Below, piece by piece: positions 48,076-64,000 of a stretch of DNA of 64,000 nt (positions within the stretch are counted from its first letter, which is position 1; each line of letters begins with the position of its first letter). A program made the position numbers and the translations under genes. The notes under the pieces were generated by a model. The model searched no databases and was not told the origin of the DNA. It saw only the letters and a program-made list of their open reading frames with translations. This DNA is from Casuarina equisetifolia (Eukaryota > Streptophyta > Magnoliopsida > Fagales > Casuarinaceae): positions 6,634,001 to 6,698,000 of the forward strand of contig CM052355.1 of the NCBI GenBank assembly GCA_028551475.1, given 5' to 3'.

Positions 48076-51000
48076 TTAAAAAGGATAGTTTATTGGTTCT
48101 TTCTGCACGGCTTTCTGCACAAGTTCAGTCTGTTCCTTCACGTGAACTACGTAGAAGCCAGTCGCTGAGGCAGCAGATGGAGCACGGCCAACGTACTTGA
48201 TGTCCTCCACGGTTCCTCTGCCCAGTGCCTTCATGGCAGTGCCAAGGCGTGGTGTGATGTAGGTGTATGCGCCCATATTCATCGGCTCTTCCTGGCACCA
48301 GACAACCTCCGCATCTAACGAGTCATGGAAGAATTAAGTCAGAACCTCATACTGTCAACAGACCTTAAACCAACAAAATACTATCTTCTTTCGTGAACCA
48401 GTAACCAGAATGTGACCTATTCAGAGAGCCCTCTAGGATTGCATCTATTAAAACCTCATCAATGGAATAAGCATCAAGACTATTTGGTCTTTTCTGCAGT
48501 CAAGTAATTTGCCAGGATCATGGATTAATCAAACACCATCCTACCTGCCTCTCTACGCAAATCTACATACATATTTTATCCGTGGGAAAACAGAAATGCA
48601 GTGCGAAGTGTCTACACTAATATTAGTAGAACAAATGGATCACCAACGTAAACTTTTTTGGCAGTCGATAAACAAATCCAAACTTTAAAGTCTTAAAAGT
48701 GAGAGATATGGCTGGAAAATCGAGAGGGAAGGGGGTCTAATGACTTAAAAGATTTAACATAACAGACTTCTTTTCCCTCGCAAGTAAAGAATACGTACTT
48801 GGATATCGCTTCAACTCCCTCTGGATCAGGTCGTATGGGAAGGGGCAAAGCTGCTCCACCCTACATATCGCAACATCGTTGGCATCCACCTTCTTCCTCT
48901 CTTCATCAAGCTCGTAATAAACCTGCATTGAAGCAAATTTGAAATATGGTCAATCTTGTATTAATAGGTATACCAAAACACCTGACCATGTGTCTAATAT
49001 AACCATAACAATTACTAGATACATAGGAGATCCTGAAGGCCAATAACCATGACGAACTGCATATCTAATCAAAAGAAGCAAAGGAAATAAAAAGGGATAA
49101 TAACTGCCAACCTTTCCAGAGCAAAGGACCAGTCGCCTAATACCCTCCTCAAGATCAGAATGGTCATTCCGGTCCTTTATGAGACGCTTAAATCTTGTCC
49201 CTTGTTTGTCAAAACCTGGGTGGCCTTGGACATCATCAAACTCGGACAAATTTGATTTGCAATCCTTGTGACGGAGCAAGTTTTTAGGAGACATCACGAT
49301 AAGAGGCTTACGGAATTCCCTGTGTATCTGCAAAATGAGACGGAAAATCAAGAAAACAAAAGACCAAAGCTCAAAAGTATTCCATAACCCTATGGTGCAC
49401 TTACTTGACGTCGCAAGACATGGAAATAATTAGCAGGAGTCGTGACATTGACGACTTGCCAATTGCATTCCTGAATTTGCTTCCGAAGAGTGGGATCCAT
49501 CTCAGGGATCACATAAGGATTGTCGTCACTCATCTGGCATAAAGTTAAAGATTAGATAGGAGCTCAAAAATATGGTTAATAATTGACCACGGTAAACCAT
49601 AAGGATTAAAAGAAGAGGAAAAAACCATGACAGGAGGAGAAGGAGGAGGGAGGAGGGGGGGAATCAACCCTAATTTTTACAGGTTGCCCTCAATGGAGCC
49701 AGAGAATTTGGACACAAGGTGAAAAAACCAACTTCCACTTAAGATAATGGATAACATGTTCTAACACATGCTCAGTTCTTTCAGTTATCATCATAATCAA
49801 TCTGAGCACCTAGAAGGTTAGGGTCAATATTACAATGAGATTATGGCTTTTTTGACAAAGAAGCTGCATGAGCACATTTTCAGGCAGGGCTATCCCGCTC
49901 TAATGGTGTGAACCATCAAAGGCTCTGACAAGATATATCAAAAAGGAGATTTAAATTCCACTTGGCATCTTTTGCTGGAAATAACCAACAACTTTTCCGG
50001 ATAAGTACACTTGAAACAACTGTTTCTAGGCAACGCTGAGAATAACTATACAGTAAAGGAAGTCACAAAACACTTGACAAGTTCCGAGGGACTTGAACCA
50101 GGAGCAACATATATTTGCTTTAAAAGGTACCGATAAGGTAAAGAAGCTGATGAGATCCATAATGCATCAATGAATCAATCGATAAAATCTTTTAGTTCAT
50201 TGATTCTCTCCAACTTAAATAATTGAATTGCAGATCCAGAAAGAGAGAGAAAGAGGGAAATTTTAGAGTAAAATGAAATAATAAAAGACTCAATTGCTAT
50301 CAAATTAAGTGAATGTACATGTGCATGAATGAAAGAGAGAGAAGAGAGAGAGAGAGGGAAATTTAAGGAAGCAACAATGGGAAAGGAATAACATGAAAGC
50401 ACTTAATTGGTAGGTATAAATAACAGCAGTAGCAGTTCATTGGTGGGAGTACCTGAAGAAAACGCTCCAACCGTGCACTAGAATGTTCAGGACCCTGCCC
50501 ATCGTAACCATGAGGAAGCATAACAACAAGCCCAGTTTGACGGAGCCACTTCGACTCCCCACTACTCAAAAACTGATCAAATATAACTTGAGCCCCATTA
50601 GCAAAATCTCCAAATTGAGCTTCCCACATTACCAATGAGTTTGGATTTTCCATAGAATAACCTAACTCAAATCCAAGAACGCCAAACTCTGACAGAGAAC
50701 TGCACATGATGTACACAGTTCATGTGAGAGACAAATTAAACAAGCACCAATTTACAGAACCATTCCATCTGCTTTAAGTTCAATGGATTTTAGCAGTCTT
50801 GTCATGTTTTCGACCTTAAATATGGAAACTTATGTAACATCTCTAGCAGAATAGAAGCACACTTAGTAAAATCATTCAGGATTTAATAGTTCAAATATAC
50901 CATGTAGGGAGTCATATAATTCAATTTTTACCACCTTCTTTCCAACAGTAGGTTCAACTTGTTTCAACGCAAAACATTTCTTATGGAGAACACTTTTACA

Positions 51001-54000
51001 GATTTTTCTTTTCTGCGAAAAACTACTCTTTCTCCAGTGCAGTGAAAAACATTTTCTTATGCCAAACACTTACATAAATTTTTCTGTTTTCAGAAAAAGC
51101 ATTTTTTTCTCCAGTGTTCAGCTGTTGTTCTGAAAATGTTTCCCTGAAAGCATTTCCACTACCACTTGTACAAGGATTGATTTTGGTAAAAGGTGTGATG
51201 TAAGCGCTGGGCCCCATTGTGAGTCTCTGCCCAGAAAAGGGATGCAAGAAAAGCAAAGGCAAACAGAAATGTTTTATAGTTAACCAAATTGTTATTTGGT
51301 TGACCTAAGTTTTCCAAAACAATTAGATACCCAAAAGGATTGAAAATATTTCACAGAGAAATGTCCTCTGTAGAATAAACGAAAGAGCTAAAATATTCTA
51401 TATGTATATGAATTAAATCACCACCATCTCTCTCATTATCAGTCAATGGACGCATGCATTTTAATAACGGAACCAAACAGAAGCGACCTTTTCTGATGGC
51501 TACATGGACTTTGGAAGGTTTTTAAGACCACAGAATATTAAAGCTGTGGAATTTCTACACACATTGAAACATTTTACCTGATGATATATCGACCAAAGAT
51601 ACAAAATGAATCCTCACACACATTAGGAAATAATAATCAAGGGGGTCAGGAACATGCAATCATGAAATATAAAGTCCATATCTGTAGGAAATCAACATAA
51701 GTCAAATAATGACACCAGACCATTATAAATTATGGCATTATCATTTATTCAGGTAGGGGGAAACAATCTGCATCTGCACATGGAAAAATCCAACACCAAC
51801 CTATCAGACACAAAATAGGGACAGGAATTGCCAGATAAGGTGAATCAGAGATGCAATGCTGGAATAGCCATATATCAGGGAAGTCATAGCCTAAGCAAGA
51901 GACAGTAAGACATGATTGATGATGGCAATAACTCCTTAACAGCAGAGAGAAAGCAGCAGACAATCACATATGTCCTATTAATATTTTGCAGAGCTAGTAT
52001 CATCATACCATAAAGCTGACAAAAAACAGTAATAGGTAGTAAATATAAATGAAATAAATACACTATTAGAAATAAACACTAATATCATTATAAGTTACTT
52101 GCTAGAAAGAGAAATTTATCAAGGTTACCTGTTGCTGACAGTAAACATCTCCTCGTTTTGGTTCATGATAACATGATCTAGAGGGCAATACTGCTCCCCA
52201 GTTTCCTGATCATGAACTACTGCATGGCGATGACTGAATGTACCTCTTTCAACATCCTGACCACTCAATCGAACATGGTTACCTTCAACAAGCAATGTAG
52301 CAAAGGCAAGTGCTTCTGCAACTGCCCAGTCAATGCCTTCACCTGTTTCAATCATTTGGGCACGTTGGTCGTAGACCTTCTTCACTGCTCTATGAGGCTT
52401 AAATTTTTCTGGGAAGCTTGTGATTGCTTTCCCAACGTTCTTCAAAATATCTGGCTTTACACTGCATACAGCAAAGCAAGCATCATACATACATTCTACA
52501 TGCATACCTATGTACAAACTGTTAGATAAGATCTTCTCCCCCAAACCTCCCAAGGCAACCGAAAAAAGGGGGGGAAACAAAAGAGAAGGGAAAACAAAAG
52601 GGGAGAAAAAGTCATACCCAGTGTTTCGTATACGAGAAAGCTGTTCAGGTGATTTGAACCCGGACCAGTGAGATGAAAGCCAGTCCCTTCTTTTTGGAAC
52701 ATAATCTTTGCTAGCCAAAAATTCTTCATTGAGGATGGCATTGACCTTCTCCTGTATCTTATCAATGTCTTCTTTAGTCACCTGCCCAGATTCTAACAGC
52801 TTCCTTCGATAGATCTCAAGGGCTGATGGGTGACTCCGGATAACCTGTTAGGAACCAACCAATTTAGAAACCTAATCAGTTTGCCAACTAAACAAATGGG
52901 AGACCTCCAAGCAATTTGAGGACAATCATGGCAAACCAAAAGGGAGAAGATAAAACGTCCTACATGGTTAAAACTCACATCAAACCAGAATAACAGAAAA
53001 TCTGAGAACAGAAGAGACAGGACTAACCTTGTACATTTTAGGCTGAGTGAAGGATGGCTCATCAATCTCATTGTGACCAAAACGGCGATAGCACACCAAG
53101 TCAACCACAACATCTGAATGGAAAGTCTGGCGCCACTCAGCTGCAAGCTCACAAACATGAGCAACTGCCTCCATATCATCACCATTTACATGGAAAATTG
53201 GGGCATTCAAGGCTTTGGCAACATCCGTACAATACTGTGAAGATCTGCCTGCCCTTGGATCCGTTGTGAAGGCAACTTGGTTGTTCACCACTATGTGTAT
53301 GGTGCCACCAGTAGAGTAGTTTGGAAGAGCACTGAGATGGAGAGTCTCATATACTACACCTTGTCCAGCAAAGCTACCATCTCCATGAATTAAAACGCCC
53401 ATATTCTTGGTTCTGTCCAGATCATTCGAATAATATTGCTTCGCTCTAGTTTTTCCAACAACAACTGGGTCCACAGCTTCCAAGTGACTTGGATTAGCAA
53501 CCAAAGACAAATGTATTCTCTTTCCACCTCTAGTAGGTCGATCATAAGAGGTTCCTAGATGATACTTGACATCACCAGTTCCTGTATAAAGCCCAACTTC
53601 GTCCACAGGCTTTGTGCCACCGCTAAACTCACTAAAAATCTGACGCAGTGGCTTCCTAACCACATTACCCAACACATTCAATCTTCCTCTATGAGGCATT
53701 CCAATGACTATGCTCTCAACCCCAAGATCTGCTGCCCTATCAAACATCTCCTTCATGCCAGGAATAAGTGTCTCCCCACCTTCAAGGCCAAACCTCTTCG
53801 CTGTTGTCCACTTGGTAGCCAAAAAGTTCTCAAATTGTGTACTCCATATCAGCCTATCAAGAATTACCTCCCGGCGCTGACGATTGTATTGCATAGGCGT
53901 TGGGGTTTCAATCTTGTCTCTCAACCAGTTACATTTTTCACGATCTGCAATATGCATGTACTCAAACCCGATGCTCCCACAGTAAGCCTGCTCAAGCCGG

Positions 54001-54578
54001 GTCAAAATGGATCTAAGGGTCTGCACAGGTCGGTTCTCAGACAAGAACCCAGCCATCCTCCAGACACCTAAAAAGAATTCTCTATCAAGATCAGCATCAG
54101 TGAATCCATAAAGAGCAGGGTCCAGTTCTTCAGGGATTTCTCGTTCTTCCAATCCCAAAGGATCCAACTTGGCTTTCATGTGACCATTAACCTGGTAAGA
54201 CCTCACAAGCAACAGCAACCGCATACTCTCTTGAATTGTTTGCCCTGAAATTCCAGGGGATGTAGCAGCCTGCCCCACAAAATTTCTAAAGAAATTGTCC
54301 CACGATTCATCAACACTACTTGGGTCAGCTTCCCATGCCCTTTGGAGCTCCTCCAAATACACACTGCTTGTACCATCTAGGAAGCTGTCAGTTAGACGAG
54401 AGAGGGGGACAGGTCGAGGAACAGGTGCAGATTGGGCCTTTGATCTAAAGACCGTAGTGTGAAAATACCGATTCTGTGAGGGTAGGATTCGTGTTCTTGT
54501 TGCATATGCTCCACCTTGAGATAAAGTTCTCCTAATAGCAAGCTTGGCGACACCAGAACCAGCTCTAAACCAACCCAT
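48076..54578 (-). CDS. 2-oxoglutarate dehydrogenase E1 component, mitochondrial
   Basis: Eight coding exons on the minus strand (54578-53028, 52844-52618, 52461-52129, 50699-50453, 49533-49405, 49327-49112, 48922-48799, 48314-48076) encode 1021 residues, the usual plant length. The enzyme is the thiamine-diphosphate E1 of the 2-oxoglutarate dehydrogenase complex, decarboxylating 2-oxoglutarate in the TCA cycle. An Arg/Ser-rich N-terminus ([17 protein letters not shown]) fits a mitochondrial presequence. Visible features are [21 protein letters not shown] (about 296-303), the thiamine motif GDGSFAGQG...VVNNQ (about 399-434), [11 protein letters not shown], and C-terminal [14 protein letters not shown]. 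The ATG at 54578 was chosen because the five codons before it have no ATG and an acceptor AG lies at 54595-54594. A 5' UTR intron (about 55183-54594) is inferred, with donor after GGCGATTAG. Confidence 0.96.
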
Positions 54579-54593
54579 ATTTATCGATGCCAA

Positions 54594-55183
54594 CTATCCA
54601 CAAAAACAGAAGCCACTAAGTCTATTAAAGCTCAAAGATGAATATCTAAATACTCTCTAGCATAAAGACATCACAATTAACAAATCAAACTCAACTAAAA
54701 TAAATAAATCAATTTTTCGTTTCCACTTTTCTGAACTCCTATAAACAAAGGTTGTCTATGCACAAATATATTCACCGAAATACTTCCAAAGAAAAGGATA
54801 TAAACATAAGAAAACAAAGAGAACCAACTGAACTTTAAGAGATCGTAATTGCAAAGTGTAATGAAAATGATATCGCTGATTCATTGAAAGCAAATGCAAA
54901 AACAATGGATAAACGTGAAAAAGCAAACAGCAAAGTCTGGTTGAATTCCTCAAAAAAAAAAAAATAAAGAAAGATAAAGAGCAAAAGTAACGCAGCACAA
55001 AATCGAATAGACATTGAAATTGCATACAGGAAAAAAAAAATCCGAGAAAAAGAAAGAGAGACCCTCCGGAAAACACGAAATGGAATCGACGCGCTAAAAC
55101 ATAGAGTCAAGGATCGCTTGCGAAGAAAGAAATAAGTACCTAAAAGTTCCACACAGAAAAAGAGAGAGAGAGAGAGAGAAAAC
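54594..55183 (-). other. 5' UTR intron of the OGDH gene
   Basis: On the minus strand it starts GTTTTCTCTCTC after GGCGATTAG and ends GTGGATAG before TTGGCATCG. A CT-repeat lies directly after the donor. The position is inferred, not proven. Confidence 0.6.
55161..55178. repeat. (AG)n microsatellite at the OGDH 5' end
   Basis: About nine AG units, read as CT on the transcribed strand, in the first bases of the UTR intron. Confidence 0.85.
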
Positions 55184-55239
55184 CTAATCGCCGACGAAGC
55201 GACGGTGAAAACTCTGGGAGCCCAACGCAGAGGCTGTTT

Positions 55240-56381
55240 TTATGCTTTTCTTCCCATTTATTCTCGAATCTGAAATTTCCAACATTCGACATCATCTCTT
55301 CCCTTTTTTATTCTTAACTTCCTCAATTGGTGGGCTCTTCGTTGACTTTCTACCGCCCCTTAGCCTAGCCCAAGCCCAAAATCGGCCTCTATTTTACTTT
55401 TTCTATGCATTGCGTATATTGCATTTGTTGAGACCAACAAGATTGAAGGTCAACGAAATATTGTCTTATGGAGTTTAATAAGTCATGCAGCCTATTTGAA
55501 AGCACGCATCGTCTCTGTCCAAGTATTGTCTATTTTCTGTGTAATTATTTTTGCTAAGCTTGCATAACCGGCTGGATTTCAGAAGCTTCTTCCTGGTTTG
55601 AACACAAGTTGTAACTTTTTTCTTATTCCAATTTTACATGCGGGATGACATGTCTACGTTGCATGAGAAGGTTTGACCTGCAACTTCGAAAACCCAAGGT
55701 AGTCATTAGCATCAGCCTTACGAAAAGTCACGGGTTCTGGAAGTGCACCATTTGCGTTGTGTAGCAAGTCAAACCATCTTTCAATCTTCAGAACCATCCA
55801 ATTTTGAACAGAGTTGTTGTACTACTGGATTCCTTGTCCTGCACTAACACCTTCTCTTGGCTTGACAAGTGTTACGCAACAAGAAAAAGAAATCAACTAG
55901 GCGGAGTTCCGAGCAGATGGATATACGGGAAATCAAGACAGTTTATGAGCTCATCAACTCCAGTATGCAACTACATAAACATTAGAAGATCGGAGAGACT
56001 ATACTTTCAACAATGCATAATGTAACAACGCTAATGCAAGCTTTCACTCTTCTATATTATTTCTGACGACATGCTCTTATAAGTTGGAATAGCTTAGCAT
56101 TTTATAGTAAGAGCGTGTTGGTGCTGAATATCTATCTACACCAATAACAAGTTAAATAAGTCGATAATCTCAAGCCCCAGCAGGGACGGAATGAAAAAGG
56201 CAAGAAAGACAGCATAGCAAAATATCAACTTCACTAAATTGAAAAAATTACAGACTTCAACGCACTAAGGCTGGGTACTACAGAAAAGTGACAGGGACCG
56301 ATATATGCACCCGGCAGAAAGTCATAGGAGTTGCTTATTCACCCAGATGAGTGCCACTGTCAGACTTCCCATGGTCTCCGT
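55240..56381. other. Intergenic: OGDH upstream region and RABE 3' side
   Basis: No supported gene. It should contain the OGDH promoter on its left and the RABE 3' UTR on its right. Confidence 0.6.
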
Positions 56382-59840
<3,459 letters not shown>

Positions 59841-59962
59841 CGATTTATCACTAACCTCAAACAAACACAAGATCAATCACTATCTCCCTCTCTCTGCAGG
59901 AAATCCAAAGATGATATTATGCGCGTATAATTGTTAGAGCCGGAGTTAAGGAATCGGGGATG

Positions 59963-59970
<8 letters not shown>

Positions 59971-60007
<37 letters not shown>
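59971..60007. repeat. (GA)n microsatellite upstream of RABE
   Basis: About 18 uninterrupted GA units, 130-170 bp before the RABE ATG (CT-rich on the transcribed strand), so in its 5' UTR or core promoter. Confidence 0.9.
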
Positions 60008-60009
<2 letters not shown>

Positions 60010-62295
60010 CCTTGGCGCTGCTTAGCAAGTGGTCGGCGACATATTCAGAGACGACCCAATCGTTTTCGGTTTATGGGTTTTGCTTCTCTTTCTCTCTCCG
60101 CGTTCAACATATGGGTGCTGAACAGTTCTACGACGACGTACGGACTCAGGCTTTGTCTTGGATAGCCTTGGATGCACTCTATCCTTTCCCATGCTATTGC
60201 ATTTATACATTTTGTTGTTTTTTGTGCCATAGAATTTCCTAACAATTAACAATATGTTGTTACACCCAGATGAATAATTCTATTGTTCGTAAGATAATTG
60301 GTCATGATTTAATTCATTAAAAAATATAGAAAATTTAAACTCTAATATATATATATAGAAAATTTAAGCAACATGTTTTGATAGTCCACAGGAGCGAAGA
60401 AGTGGGTGACGTGTAATTCCCCAGTGGATAATATGTATTTCTTTTAGGTCGTCAAAAAGCAAGCAGAAATGGTTGAGACAAGAAAATGTTAAAAAGTATC
60501 GTGCGTAAAGAGTATATTCAGAGAAGATTCCCTACCATCCCTGTGCCCCGCCTACAAAAGGGCCACTACCGGACCTAACTAGTTTCTCAACTCTCTCATG
60601 TCTCGATAGAGTTGTCTTTATTGTGACCTCCCCTTCGGTATCAACTGGGAATCTTAATGAGGTTGGAGGGTTGCAGCAGCAGCCGCCGCCGCCGCCGCCG
60701 CCGCCATGAGGAGGAGGAGGAGGAGGACAATGAAGAGGCTTGCCTGAGAGTTAGTTTGTGATGGGACACTTGCTCCCGCTAGGGCAACTACAATCTTTGG
60801 CATATATGTACCTCTCTCAAGACGGTAGCTATCTTGATGGGAGAAGAACTGCTTTTCACTTTGGCATCATTACTAATCTTGGTGAACGCTTATCTTCCAC
60901 TTTCCTTTTCTTCTTGTATTGGAATCTGTTTTTTTGTTTTTTTTCTTAAATAAGTCTAAGAATCATCACATCTTTCATCTTTCTTCGCAAGGGGTTGATC
61001 ATGGGAAGATCAACATATTTAAGGACAGCTTCCTCCTGTTCAGATGACCAGCTAGCACAGGACTTCGCTTTGTCCTTTTCTATCCCTTCGCTTGGAAGAT
61101 ATGAAAAATGGTCAACTCTGTTTAGTAGGATATGCCGATTAATAGCATCTTAGCAACTTTGCATGCACAATGAAATGAGAACTCAAGTTGTCCCCTTGCC
61201 TTGCCAGGTCCCTTCCTCATGTGTTTGGGTTAAAAAAATAAAAATAAAGGAGAAAGCAACACTTCTCTTCCATCAGGATCCGTGCAATAATTTTGCATTT
61301 GCTCGGCCTTCATAACTTGCTTCCAATACGGGACTAATTCTCTAGTATATAATATGATACAAAAGTTTATTACTGCAATTTTTTGAAAACCATCCAACAC
61401 CTTAATTTGGGAAGTCCCAACACACGCGCATCAAGACAATCCCCGTTATCGAAATAGAAGATCCACGTTAATGAATATCCTGTTTCACAAAGCACCAAGT
61501 TTGCAACCCAACGACTGATTGCAAGAGTAAGAACTATATTTAAGAAAACATTTACAATCACATTAGTTTTTAAAATGATTTGACTCGCCTCTTCGCAATG
61601 GTTAGATCCGCCATGTCAAAAGAGACTACAAATTGATCCAGCCATAGCCTTGAAGTGATCTGAAAGTTATTCGCTTATACTTGATTAGGGTTTTCAAGGG
61701 ACCAAATTATTCAAAACAACATCACCTCTGCATAACGATGGTCCAATTTCCCTAACATCATCATGTGCCACAATTTTTTTGTGCCGATGAATACACAGGT
61801 TGACGCACCATATTGTTGCTTAACAATTTTTCATAATAATCCGTAGAGTACCTCCGCTTATGGAGGATGCCTTGAGGCCTGAAATACATACCTTTAAGCT
61901 CACGGAAGCAGAGGAACATATACACATATGGACTTGGCACTCAACGCTATAAGAAAAGCTAAAATGTTATGGAATTATCTTATGGCATCAGTTGCATTGA
62001 CTGATTCAAGAATCACAGGCTCCGCGGGTACGCAAGTGATCAAACCACTGCTAGTCAGAATGGATAACAAACATACAAGATAAATAAAGTGAACATAGCA
62101 TTGCTTTCCTAATAAGGAGAACATAAAAAGCAACATTACAGTCTTCCAGGAATGTGGATATAGAAACCACTACCCACAAAAGGACAAAAATCATCAATCG
62201 AAAGAAGCATAAACCTATATTTAGAAGGTCCAAAAGACACCCAAAAAACTCATCACAAGCAGAAAATTTCTTAGCATTTCCGAGACAGACTAAAC
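60010..62295. other. Intergenic, no supported gene
   Basis: RABE promoter side on the left and S15a 3' side on the right. It holds the compound trinucleotide repeat at 60673. The frame 60758-60949 has no recognised domain. Confidence 0.55.
60673..60726 (+). repeat. Compound (CAG)3(CCG)8-ATG-(AGG)6 trinucleotide repeat
   Basis: Three trinucleotide runs in direct succession. An ATG at 60706 follows GCCGCC and opens a 13-codon frame beginning MRRRRRRTMKR that ends in TGA. I treat this as a microsatellite rather than a gene. Confidence 0.8.
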
Positions 62296-63942
<1,647 letters not shown>

Positions 63943-64000
63943 CGTGTAGGAGGCAGAGAGAGCTGGGAAGAGGCGCCTCCAATACACCACAGAGCTTGTA
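63943..64000 (-). other. 5' UTR exon of the S15a gene, runs to the window edge
   Basis: Pyrimidine-rich on the transcribed strand, ending CTCCTACACG at the donor. The transcription start is at or beyond 64000. Confidence 0.55.

Noticed and set aside
53559..54071. 170-codon plus-strand frame
   Set aside because: It is the antisense of the large OGDH exon; codon constraint on the other strand keeps it open.
54579..54593. OGDH start five codons upstream
   Set aside because: The codon there is TTG and it follows a splice acceptor. The first ATG is at 54578.

Overview
The window is nuclear DNA of a flowering plant, most likely a eudicot; I cannot name the species. The evidence is spliceosomal introns with GT..AG borders, plant families (WAT1/MtN21 transporters, a ZAT-type zinc finger with an EAR motif, a RABE GTPase, a TIFY-binding-domain protein), AT-rich intergenic DNA and Ty1/copia LTR retrotransposons. 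Nine protein genes are supported. No CRISPR array, operon or bacterial feature was seen.

Layout: 1-5.1 kb carries the 3' part of an ALP1-like gene derived from a PIF/Harbinger transposase (+) and a 54-residue single-membrane-span protein (+). 6.6-11.3 kb is a recently inserted copia-type LTR element lying on the minus strand. It has 671-bp LTRs that differ at two positions, a perfect 5-bp target duplication, and no gag-pol. 14.7-15.2 kb is an intronless ZAT11-like repressor (-). 20.3-27.0 kb is a TIFY-domain-binding-domain protein (+) whose ATG stands alone at the end of exon 1, before a 4.66-kb intron; its large exon encodes a 14-residue tandem repeat. 27.7-29.5 kb and 42.7-45.4 kb are two paralogous WAT1-like transporter genes (-) with the same exon structure. 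The DNA between them is filled with old copia remnants (three related LTRs, broken gag/pol, a nested insertion, a tandem duplication). 48.1-54.6 kb is mitochondrial 2-oxoglutarate dehydrogenase E1 (-). 56.4-59.8 kb is a RABE (Rab8-like) GTPase (-). 62.3-63.2 kb is ribosomal protein S15a (-), with its 5' UTR exon at the right edge.

The genes do not form a pathway; this is ordinary gene-by-gene plant organisation. Exon borders were assigned by hand from GT/AG signals, frame continuity and family knowledge. For the TIFY-binding, WAT1, OGDH, RABE and S15a genes the exon lengths sum to an intact frame. I did not find a new multi-gene system. The items most worth following are the isolated start codon and repeat of the TIFY-binding gene, the young non-autonomous copia element, the small protein with a telo-box, and the duplicated primer-site/gag module in the older copia family.
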